From Sepiola atlantica (Eukaryota > Mollusca > Cephalopoda > Sepiida > Sepiolidae), in NCBI GenBank assembly GCA_963556195.1, contig OY744517.1, positions 87,543,714-87,607,713 on the forward strand: a stretch of 64,000 bases of DNA, written 5' to 3'. The notes under the pieces are model-generated. The model saw nothing but the letters and a program-made list of their open reading frames with translations. It made no database searches and was not told the origin of the DNA. Each line of letters opens with the position of its first letter. The first letter of the stretch is position 1. The translations under genes were made by a program, and so were the position numbers. This document shows, in pieces, positions 34,558-43,115 of this stretch.

Positions 34558-34666
34558 ACTAATTTTTCTGTACCAAAATAAATAAATATTACGCACTTAA
34601 TTTTTAATTTTTAACTTTAATTCTTAATTAATCGAGCACTCTGCTGGGATTTTTCCTGCTAAGAAG

Positions 34667-34667
<1 letters not shown>

Positions 34668-34716
<49 letters not shown>
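34668..34716. repeat. (TA)n microsatellite
   Basis: About 49 bp of TA. Confidence 0.95.
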
Positions 34717-34719
<3 letters not shown>

Positions 34720-35254
34720 GCTAAAGCAAAGTTAATCAACGTTATTTACTCTAAGGCTTTTTTATATATATTTTAATCACATAAAATTCATGTTTTAGAG
34801 ATTGGGTTACATTTTATTTTTTTTAATTAGCCGTAATTTGCAATTCACTCATCTCTTATAAAGTTTCTGTCTATTACTCTCGCCCTCTCTCACTCAGTTG
34901 TTTGACTCTCCACTCTTATTTTATACAGTGTGTATCACTCTCGTCCCCCCTCCTCTCTCTCACCCTGTTTATTAACAAAGGTAATAAAAGTAACTATAAA
35001 CCAGATGATTGGAATAGTCCATTATAAACAATAGAGAATATCATCACAAATATTAATTCTATTTAATCCGAACAAAAGGACTAATTTTGGATTTTGTCTT
35101 GTTATTTTAAAGAATTTAACTAGCTTCACAAACACTTTTTTTCAATTCAAACATTCTAACACGAGTTCAATGGGTGAGTCAACGGGTCAGATTTTTCTAC
35201 TATAGCTCAGAGAAGACAGTCAAGGAGGAATATTGGGAGGTGCAACCATAAGGG
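34717..35254. other. No gene recognised
   Basis: Non-coding up to the 5' truncation of the LINE. Confidence 0.5.
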
Positions 35255-36395
35255 ATTTTCAGACCTCCTACACACGCTGTCCAAAAAATATGGTTACGCT
35301 GACGACCTAGCCATCCTTATGTCTAACAAGAGCTGAGAGACGATCGAACTAGGGCTTACGACTGATATGAACACCCTGTCAAGCTACCTGACAAACTGGC
35401 GCCTTAAGCTCTCCGTGGCCAAGACCACGTCCACCGCATACCATCTAAACAACCGAGAGTCAAACCACGAACTTAACATCATAGTTGAAAACAAAAGACT
35501 CCAGTTCCAGGCTGCCCCAGCGTACCTCGGGGGCAAGCTTGATCGCATGCTGACGTTCCGGCAACACCTAGAAAACCTGTCTGCCAAGACATCGGCCCAT
35601 GTCGCTCTAATACGCCACCTAGTTGGTACCACCTAGGGTGCCTCAACCAAGACACTGTGCATATCTACCCAGGCATTGGTCTTCTCTGCCGCTGAGTACT
35701 GCTCCCCAGCCTGGTGAAGGAGCTCCCACACCAAGAAGCTGGACGTAACGCTCAACACCGCCTTACGCACAGTCTCTGGCTGCTTATGCACCACACCAAT
35801 CAACCAACTACCGATTCTCGCCGGCATCGCACCACCAATCCTGCACCGTGAGGCGGCTGTCCTTGCACTGTCAAGAAAGGCCTCTATCAATGAGAACCAC
35901 CTTCTCCACAAGCTCGCCACAGAGACCCCTCCACGAGCTCGCCTGAAGTCACGACGCCCATTCTCGGAGCATGCCCACCAGCTCCTGCTTTCAACACCCG
36001 GTGACGTCACAAAACGAATCTGGCTGAAACGTTGCTGGACGGAGGAATGGCAGGCAGCAGATAAATCAAGGTTGCACAAATTTGTGGAGGACCCGGATAA
36101 CCTACCAAGCATGGACCTCACTCGGCGGCAGTGAACAATGCTCAACCGCCTCAGGACAGGTGTCGACCGTTTCGCCGTGACCATGAAAGGATGGGGCCTC
36201 AGGGACTCGGCTGTCTGCGACTGTGGTCACTCTGAACAGACAGTAGACCACATCATCGAGTCATGCCTTAAATATCGACCACTCAACGGTGAAGCCGGCA
36301 TAGCTGTGCTAGACAACAAAACATTAGCATGGCTTTTCTCAACCGAGCTGGTGATCTAACAGTGAGATGCTGTGAAGCAAACGAAAGAAGAAGTT
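35255..36395 (+). mobile_element. 5'-truncated non-LTR retrotransposon, RT C-terminal half
   Basis: One reading frame runs from about 35255 to a stop at 36357 without frameshift. It starts SDLLHTLSKKYGYADDLAIL, so the RT catalytic box YADD is at 35295-35306, and continues through YLTNWRLKLSVAKT and YLGGKLDRMLTF. It ends with LNRLRTGVDRFAVTMKGWGL and CDCGHSEQTVDHI (a cysteine-rich tail), as in Jockey/CR1-type elements. Four in-frame stops break it: TGA 35334, TAG 35634, TGA 35715, TGA 36132. The C-terminal 73 codons are open. The first half of RT and any endonuclease are missing. A short 3' end with GAAAGAAGAAG follows. GC content is clearly above the surroundings. Confidence 0.9.
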
Positions 36396-36789
36396 TGACA
36401 TTTTATAATCATGCATAATATATAATTTCAGTAATAGATTTGTCGACATATTGCAATCATTAACTCAGAATGTTGCATACCGTCCCGGGAATGGGTCGTG
36501 GCAGTTCTCGTTTAATCACTCGTCATTCTTTTAACACCAAAAATCATATGCATTGCATACCTTTAAATTTCTCGCACCATCAATATTTCCTGTGCGTCGT
36601 CCAGTGGTTGAATTCTTTCTTCTTTCTTTCTGCCGTGAACCACGCCGCTGCAACAAAAAGCTTCATGGCCGACTCAGATGACAAACAATCTTTTAAACTT
36701 AAGTTCTGTTTTATTTAAGGCGTTAGCTATCCATCAGCTGGGAGATATCCACTAACGTCGAGAGAGAGAGAGAGAGAGAGAGAGCAAAT
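36396..36789. other. No gene recognised; GA run
   Basis: A GA microsatellite lies at 36763-36784. The 82-codon frame at 36470-36718 has no recognised domain. Confidence 0.45.
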
Positions 36790-37190
36790 TGCTGCTTTCG
36801 TAATTACTTATCAATTAAGTCCTTAACCATTCGTGGAGGGGGGGAAGAGATCTTTCGCCTGTATTTTCTCAGAAAATTAATTCCCCTAATCATGTTGCAG
36901 ACTACATCGTGAATCACGTCCGATAGGCTCGCCTCCAAAATCCAGACCCAAAAACTCTGCTTCCCACGCAAAAGCCTGTGACGTCAGAGCCTCTATGCGC
37001 AGGTGCACAGTGACCCTTGATCTGAGGTCTCGTCAACGCAGTGACCCTGTCACGTCTGTGAACTCCGACTGTGAGAACAGCCCTATTCTGCACTCGACTG
37101 TACGGTTCCACCCGCACTAAATTGCGCAAACCAAACCAACGATTTCCCACAGATACGTCCACCTCAAGATGCGTCCGTTCCTACAGGGCG
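36790..37190 (-). repeat. Second copy of the 370-bp interspersed repeat
   Basis: Reverse complement of 3040-3400 over its length. The 82-codon minus-strand frame at 36914-37162 lies wholly inside the repeat and is not conserved as a frame in the other copy, so it is not called a gene. Confidence 0.65.
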
Positions 37191-37581
37191 ATTCGCCAAC
37201 AAGAAGGAACTGAGATATAATGATATGAAATACAAAACTTTAACCCCAATCAAGTCAAGTGTTTGTTTCTCGGGACGTCAAGCTTATTTGATCAAGGAGA
37301 GATTTTACAAACCTTGAATAAAACAGGAAGTATAACCTCACAAGGCGATCAATGAATGTCCCGAGAGAAAGCATTGTTTTGACATGTGAATATTCAGACA
37401 ATATATTTTCAAATTAATTTGGTCGCCAATTGTTTTGTTTATATTCAATGGCTTAGATGTTTTCCAAAATAAAACTTATAGATGAAGTGTCCCATAAGTC
37501 CTACAATTGAAGATGATAAATGACTACACACCAACATCGCTTTTGGCTGGAATTCCATACAGATAAAATTAACTGAATTTT

Positions 37582-37622
<41 letters not shown>

Positions 37623-37774
37623 CAGACTGACAGACAGACAAACAAACAGACGGAGGTCCCAAACGTGACAAATGAAAAGTTGACTATGCTTTTTCATTTA
37701 GCATTGTTGATATTGATTGCATCAAGAATATTTGAAGAGAGCCAACTATTTTCAACTTGAACAGTTATATACAA

Positions 37775-37777
<3 letters not shown>
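37191..37777. other. No gene recognised; GA microsatellite
   Basis: Contains a GA run at 37586-37616 followed by CAGA units to about 37650. Nothing coding. Confidence 0.5.

Positions 37778-37816
<39 letters not shown>
37778..37816. repeat. (TA)n microsatellite
   Basis: About 39 bp of TA at the outer edge of the Penelope-like element's 3' side. Confidence 0.95.
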
Positions 37817-37819
<3 letters not shown>

Positions 37820-37888
37820 AAAGAATGGAAAAATGTTCCGACGTAATGGAAAATGAAATAAGGAAAACCAAAATGTTAATTAAATATC

Positions 37889-37928
37889 CATCTACGTTTC
37901 ACCTTTATTATAAGGTTTCATCAGGACG
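37889..37928 (-). ncRNA. Hammerhead-ribozyme-like motif at the PLE 3' end
   Basis: Minus-strand fold. Stem I pairs CGTC (37928-37925) with GATG (37892-37889). Core CTGATGA (37924-37918) is canonical. One extra A. Stem II pairs ACCTT with AAGGT (37916-37901) around ATAATA. Core GAAA is 37900-37897. Stem III is only the palindrome ACGT (37897-37894), too short to close alone but able to pair between two molecules. The cleavage nucleotide is A at 37893. It lies downstream, on the same strand, of the PLE at 38790-40385. Confidence 0.6.
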
Positions 37929-37984
37929 TGAGATTGAAGAAAAAGAAAAAATACAGCAACAAGTACGAAAGTCTGAAAAATAAA

Positions 37985-38017
37985 TGTGAGGAAGCGCTCA
38001 GCAGTTAGAACGCTGAC
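37985..38017 (+). mobile_element. tRNA-like SINE head fragment
   Basis: GCGCTCAGCAGTTAGAACGC is box-A-like (compare GCTCAGTGGTTAGAGCGC). The TA tract at 38029 cuts it before box B. Confidence 0.4.
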
Positions 38018-38025
38018 AAATGTGC

Positions 38026-38028
<3 letters not shown>

Positions 38029-38097
<69 letters not shown>
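38029..38097. repeat. (TA)n microsatellite
   Basis: About 69 bp of TA. Confidence 0.95.
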
Positions 38098-38100
<3 letters not shown>

Positions 38101-38111
38101 TTTGCTACGGT

Positions 38112-38252
38112 AGAACATCCGATAAAAGTTTGAAAGGTGACCGTTCAGAAGTCAACGGTTTATATAACGTTCCATAGAACATTACAAGCGATAAAAGTTT
38201 GAAGAGTGAGCGCTCACAAGTCAACGGTTTATATAACGTTCCATAGAACAAT
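38112..38252 (+). repeat. Tandem duplication, unit about 70 bp
   Basis: GATAAAAGTTTGAA, then AGTCAACGGTTTATATAACG and TTCCATAGAAC, occur twice in succession. Confidence 0.85.
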
Positions 38253-38789
38253 AGAAAAATAAATGAGGAATAGGGGGGGGCAGGAAAAAAAAGAAAGAGT
38301 AAAAAAGAAAAATAATAAAAGTATGGATCGCAAAAGAGAAAATATATAAATATATATGCTTGTGTAATTATGTATCATTGTTTAGTAGAAAATTATATAA
38401 ATGTATTTGATTATGTAGTCGCTATTCCTAATAATTCATATATAATTTGGTTGATCATAAGTAAATTCATAAAATTTCCATATCAATAAATGTAAGCTAT
38501 TTAAATGTTATTTTATTATGTATCAATATGTTGAAATAAGTATGTAATAGTATCTATTTAATTAGATAATAGCTAATTCTAATTATTTATATATTATATA
38601 AATATTCATAAGTATATTAATGTTTTTTTATCTATTATATTTATGAGCTAATTAAACGATGTATAATTAATATTGAGTAGATACAAGTTATAATATATTG
38701 AAAGAGAAGTTGTATGAAAGACAAGAGGAAAGGATGATTGGACTAAGTTAATGATATTTGTAAGTTTAACGAAATTAGGGTAGATATAA
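38253..38789. other. No gene recognised
   Basis: Very AT-rich sequence between the hammerhead-bearing 3' end and the coding part of the PLE. Confidence 0.45.
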
Positions 38790-38824
38790 TGCAAAAAGCA
38801 AATAGAGGAGATGATATGAGATGG

Positions 38825-39190
38825 TTATCCATGGTCAGAGATAAATTTATGGTCGGATAAAGTAAGTTTGCTAATTAAACGGGACATATTATAGAAACCG
38901 TTATGCTGTTTGATGATATTAGAATTTGTAATGAGTCTTGATTCCAGGAGTCTACGTTTAGACTTATTAGAAACGAGTTTAATAATTTTAGCTTGTTCAA
39001 AATTAAAAGAGTACTGATGTTGTACTACGTGGGAGAAAAGTGTGTTCAAATAATGGTTATTTCTTATATCTCTTTTGTGTTCCCCAATCCTCTTAATCAA
39101 TTCCCATTGAGTTTCACCTATGTATGTTTGATGACAATTATTACATGGGATAGTGTATATACCAGCGTGAGAAGTGGTTTTATTTCGAGA
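38825..39190 (-). pseudogene. PLE GIY-YIG endonuclease domain
   Basis: Encodes HAGIYTIPCNNCHQTYIGET (39175-39111), with GIY and YIG motifs 10 residues apart and a CxxC between them. Then KRIGEHKRDIRNN supplies the conserved R and H, and RRLLESRLI supplies the catalytic E. The final 91 codons (39100-38825) are open. The N-terminal part is in the same region but preceded by stops. In PLEs this nuclease nicks target DNA. Penelope-type endonucleases are linked to insertion near AT-rich or TA sequence, which fits the flanking TA tracts. Confidence 0.85.
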
Positions 39191-39479
39191 TTGTTTAGTT
39201 GTATTTAGTGTCTGTTTAATAGTGTGTTAAGAGGTTTGTATCATCGGGATTCTAAGTTTATTGAACGTGTTGCAAATAATTGTGTTATTGGAATGGGTGG
39301 GTAAAAGTAGATATCTATTTATGAGAGAAATATTAGGTGTTTGAGAATTTTGTGTGTTGTTTTTAGAGGATATACGTAGGGCTGTTTTCTTCGCATTTAA
39401 TATGAAGTGTATAAGGTATTGAAGTGTCTTGAGAGAGTTAGTAATATATTTAATTTCATCATTTAAGTCTTGAGGACTT

Positions 39480-40382
39480 CAGATCCTGAAAGCCCGTAAG
39501 AAAAAGTCAATTATCATACTTGTTTTTATTTTGTTGTTATGGTCGTAATAGAAATGTATATAGTCGTTTCTGTGGGTGGTTTTGCGGTATACTCTGAATG
39601 ATAGTTTTTTGTTAGATTTTATAATGAGTGTGTCTAAAAAAGGTATCGAATTATTTATTTCTGTTTCATATGTGAACTTTATGGAGGGTTCAACTGTATT
39701 TAGTTTGTTTTTGAGATTCTCGATTTGTGTGTTTTCGGCTAGAAAGATTAAAATGTCATCGATATATCTAAAATATTCAACGTTAGGTGTTAATCTGAAT
39801 TTGAAAGGGCCGATTCTAAAAATTCCAATAAAAGGCAGGAAGGTATACCACTAAGGGGGTTGCCAATGGGGAGTCCGAATTTTTGTTTATAAAAATTGTT
39901 GCTAAACTGAAATTAAGTTATGTCGATAATCAGACTGGTTATCTTAATTAACATGTTGGGGGGAAGGTAAGTTGATTGTGACCTTTTTTAAGTGTATATA
40001 TAATAGGTTAAGGCATTTTCTGACGGGGGCATTGGTGTATAGTGAAGTTACGTCTAGGCTATGAATATTTTTGTTTTCTATATTAATGTTTTTTTATTTT
40101 GTTAAGTAAATCATCTGAGTTTTTGATGTGGGAGGAGCTGATAGTGCCTAATAGTGGGGTGGGGATATTGGATATGGCTCGTGCGATTTTGTGTGTAGAG
40201 CCGCCAATGCCGGATATAATAGGGCGCATAGGGACGTTCGGTTTGTGGGTCTTAGGAAGTCCCGTAAAGTGTGGGAACAGAGGGGGTTGTATTCTATGTA
40301 TGGTATCCATTTTTTATCGTTTTTTATGAGGTGTTTAAAGGTTTTGTCGAAAAATTCAATGATTTTGTTTATAGTCTTTTAG
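39480..40382 (-). pseudogene. PLE reverse transcriptase domain, broken
   Basis: The upstream part encodes GLPKTHKPNVPMRPIISGIG (about 40275-40215) and SSSHIKNSDDLLNKI, the PLE fingers region. Further on, after frame breaks, it encodes FRYIDDILIFLAENTQ with catalytic YIDD at 39755-39766. INNSIPFLDTLI and RVYRKTTHRNDYIHFY follow, as in PLE thumb regions. In PLEs this enzyme copies the element RNA during insertion. The region between about 40080 and 39860 is the most damaged. Truncated at its 5' end at about 40385. Confidence 0.88.
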
Positions 40383-40385
40383 TTA

Positions 40386-40540
40386 CCATAAATATATTTT
40401 CATAACTTATTATCTAGCTCTACTTATGTATCGAGCACTGTTGAAGTAAATACTGAAAATTGCTACATAAAAAATTATATCTCCTTATAAAATTTTATGT
40501 GGATACATGAAATAGTAATATATACATAGTATTAAAATAT
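40386..40540 (-). repeat. Repeat at the PLE 5' edge, inverted copy of 30345-30500
   Basis: Starts CCATAAATATATTTTCATAA and includes CGAGCACTGTTGAAGTAAAT. It marks the 5' truncation point or terminal repeat of the PLE. Confidence 0.55.
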
Positions 40541-40730
40541 TCTTATTGCAAGTAACACAGAAAATTGGCGTTTCATTCTCGAGAGAAATCATCGGGCTAA
40601 TTGCAACAATTTATATAATAGAATTACAAGCTGTAAAGTCTTTGTATGAATGATAAAGTTCCAGGGTGTGTGTATATATAAGCAAAATTTCATATATATG
40701 TCTTTCTGTTATAGAATGTAAATGGAAGGT

Positions 40731-40850
40731 GACGGTTGCTAAGTGGTCAACGTCACGGTCTGACAATCCGGGTGTGCCAAGTTCGAATCCAGTTCTTTCC
40801 ACAGAAACAATTTTACTTAGGATGTGGTCCCTCCCTTAAGTTCCCAATGT
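40731..40850 (+). mobile_element. tRNA-derived SINE
   Basis: GACGGTTGCTAAGTGGTCAA is box-A-like and AAGTTCGAATCCAGT is a good box B (about 40779-40793). The tail GATGTGGTCCCTCCC recurs after the box B at 54845-54920. No intact acceptor stem. Confidence 0.65.
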
Positions 40851-41258
40851 CTTTCTAGAAAGAATTCTAACTAGAAAGATATCGAGAGAATCATCTGATA
40901 AGAAATGAATGAATGAGTATGTGAATGTAAGTAACGTGACGGTAGATGTAGGAATGTTCCTACTGACTTAATAGCTATGACGTGTTGCATGCATGGTTTT
41001 AGTTTGAAGATTCGGTAGATAGAAGGCAGGCCGAACCTCCGTATGTAGCATTAGTGTGTGAATAGTAGCAACATTAATAACTGTTGTGACTTTGAAGGGC
41101 CGATAATAAATAAGACAACATGGTGGTAGATTTACAAGAGTCTGTATTTAAAAAAGTACAGAATAGTATGCTACAGAAAGATTGCTTCAAGGCTTTATCG
41201 TAATCTTCTTTATGGGAAATGAAAAAAGAAAAACCAAAAAGGATGTTTTTTTATGTGT

Positions 41259-41301
41259 TCATCAACGTTTCGTCTTTATTTGTAAGACTTCTTCAGGATG
41301 A
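41259..41301 (-). ncRNA. Hammerhead-like motif (left arm of palindrome)
   Basis: Minus strand. Stem I pairs TCATC (41301-41297) with GATGA (41263-41259). Core CTGAAGA, one extra A, stem II GTCTT/AAGAC, core GAAA, palindromic ACGT as minimal stem III, cleavage nucleotide T. The core is intact. It would need a partner molecule to form a stable stem III. Confidence 0.55.
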
Positions 41302-41376
41302 TAATATTATTAAGAAAAATGTCATGCAAATACGTGAACATATTGGGTTACTTGCATGATATTTTTCTTAATATTA

Positions 41377-41419
41377 TCATCCTGAAGAAGTCTTAAAAAT
41401 AAAGACGAAACGTTGATGA
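41377..41419 (+). ncRNA. Hammerhead-like motif (right arm of palindrome)
   Basis: Stem I pairs TCATC (41377-41381) with GATGA (41415-41419). Core CTGAAGA is 41382-41388. One extra A at 41389. Stem II pairs GTCTT (41390-41394) with AAGAC (41402-41406). Core GAAA is 41407-41410. Palindromic ACGT is 41410-41413. Cleavage nucleotide T41414. Confidence 0.55.
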
Positions 41420-41639
41420 ACACATAAAAAAAACATCCTTTTTGGTTTTTATTTTTTAATTTCCCATTACGTCGGATTACCTTCATCCTTCCTTTCCAAT
41501 CTTCTTTATACATAGTGTCTGGAAGAGTCTATATATTTCCGAAATAGGGTAGATCACCATGACACCATAACATCCCCAATTGTAGCCTTACTTCTTAAGG
41601 AGTCAATACTTTTTTCTTTTAAGGTTTATTTTAATGAAG

Positions 41640-42350
41640 TCTGTAATATTACATTTTCTTTTTTTATGTGAGGATATTATTTTACTTGTTCAAATGCCTT
41701 CTGGCATTTTGTCGTCCAGACCCAATATTTGTCTTTTTTCTTTTTAATAGCTCATTAAGAGGCGCTCGCAAATGTTGCATATTTCAAATAAACACATTGT
41801 AATAATTTGCGAAATCAAGAAAACTTTGCAGTGACGATACGTTTGCCATAGCTGGCATATTTGTTTTATCGCACTCACTCGCTGTGTGTCTAGTATTCTA
41901 CCATTTTTTGTCTATAATTTGATCAATATATTTTATTTTTCTCATGAAAAAATCGTTTCTTCCCTCCTTCAATTTAAATTCATAGTCCTGGATTTTAAAA
42001 AAATACTTCATGTACATAGGGTTTGTGTTGCTCAGTGCTTTTACTGATCACTAGAATGTGATCTAGGTAGGCTGTCACAAATTCCAATTTGCTAAGCATG
42101 TGTCCATTACTTATTGAAAAATGTCTGGTGCAACCTTAACCCAAATGGTAATCTTTCGAATTTGTACAATTTGAGATTGCTTCGATCCTTCGTTGTAATT
42201 TCCTTTATACATAGTGTCTGAAAGAGTCCATATATTTCCGAAATAGGGTAGAGAATTCCACCATGATAATAACTTTGATGTGAGCGTTAGGGCCCATCGA
42301 AATCTACTATCAACAGCTGATACTGGCTGCACGTTATAGTTGTCAGTCAA
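41640..42350 (-). mobile_element. Ty3/Gypsy pol relic (RT to RNase H region)
   Basis: On the minus strand, across several frames, it encodes LKLYKFERLPFGL (about 42180-42142). Then YLDHILVISKSTEQH follows with the catalytic box at 42069-42058, where the second Asp of YLDD is His. Later segments read like the RT thumb and connection (SLQSFLDFANYYNVF, RAPLNELLK). The order matches Gypsy pol. Stops, frameshifts and the lost Asp show that it is dead. A 50-bp block at 42205-42256 recurs at 41509-41560. No LTRs were recognised. Confidence 0.75.
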
Positions 42351-43039
42351 ACGAAAGTTGCTCAGAAACGGGTGTTTTTATGTTTAGTATAAATCGTCCT
42401 GATTGGCTGGATGATATATAGTTTTAATTATTAATTTTACAACGTAAACAAAAGTCATGCATGGAGCCATATAAATTCAAACAGACTTTTCTCAGATTAT
42501 TTTTTGCTTTGGCTGCATTAACTTTCTTCTAGCTTCCATACACCACAGCATTGAAGGAACACTGGACAGTTTTACGTATTATAAAATACAGAAGATATCT
42601 TACATTTTCAAATAAATTTGACCTTTAGTAATATCAAACACGTTCAAAAAATAAAATTCGAAAAAAAAAAAACAGGAAAGAAAGTCACAAAAGGTCTTCT
42701 TTAAATTAACGAGAAAGAATTTATTTTATCAAATATTCTTTGCGGGAGACAAATTATGGTTGCATATATTTCCCATGTGGGCACCACAATCGTTGCACCA
42801 AATATCAAGACTGAAATAAAAAATGAACACGTATAATATAGGTTAACAAAAGTACAAACTCATGCGAGGTGAATAACAAATGTTCACAATTTTTCGTAAG
42901 TTTAAAAATTATTCTTGCATAGAAGATAATATCTTCTTTTCTTTTATCATCATATAATCATATTCGCTTTCATGCATACATTGGACAGCTTTTAGAAATA
43001 GACTTCCATACTAACCTATCTCTGACCAAGTTTTAATTT
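42351..43039. other. No gene recognised
   Basis: AT-rich, no recognisable feature. Confidence 0.5.
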
Positions 43040-43115
43040 ATCCCTCTTTTTCTTAAGTCCATCACTATGACTTCCTCCCATGTTTTCCTTGGCCTTCCCC
43101 CGTGAACTGAACCTG
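43040..43115 (-). mobile_element. LINE RT tail fragment
   Basis: The minus strand encodes GGRPRKTWEEVIVMDLRKRG (43105-43046), the GRPRKTW-EV---DL block of LINE RT tails. Confidence 0.7.

Larger units (their letters stand above)
34124..34577. repeat. Inverted repeat with hammerhead-like motif in both arms
   Basis: Arms of about 34124-34215 and 34476-34577 are reverse complements with few differences (GTACAACATTCGTACCGTCG is shared as its complement). The 260-bp spacer is T-rich. TA tracts lie on both outer sides (34078-34114, 34668-34716). Each arm carries the same 69-nt hammerhead-like fold, read outward from the spacer. Confidence 0.9.
38790..40385 (-). mobile_element. Penelope-like element (RT plus GIY-YIG endonuclease), decayed
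   Basis: Read on the minus strand, the order is RT, then a linker, then GIY-YIG endonuclease, the diagnostic layout of Penelope-like retroelements. Frameshifts and stops interrupt it at several places (for example near 40020-39840 and 39470), so it is not functional. A hammerhead-like motif lies downstream (37889-37928) and a damaged one upstream (about 40565-40615). The block at 39270-39440 also occurs at 32068-32265. Confidence 0.9.
41221..41468. repeat. Near-perfect palindrome, arms about 115 bp, hammerhead-like motif in each
   Basis: Arms of about 41224-41337 and 41353-41466 are reverse complements with about five small differences. The spacer is about 15 bp. It contains ACCAAAAAGGATGTTTTTTT, TGTGTTCATCAACGTTTCGT and AGACTTCTTCAGGATGATAA on the left, complemented on the right. 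It equals two PLE-type termini joined tail to tail, as in the arms at 31861-33158. Confidence 0.93.

Noticed and set aside
36914..37162. 82-codon frame, possible gene
   Set aside because: Inside an interspersed repeat; the copy at 3040-3400 does not preserve the frame.
40731..40810. Functional tRNA gene
   Set aside because: No closing acceptor stem and the same head recurs with a common tail; a SINE.
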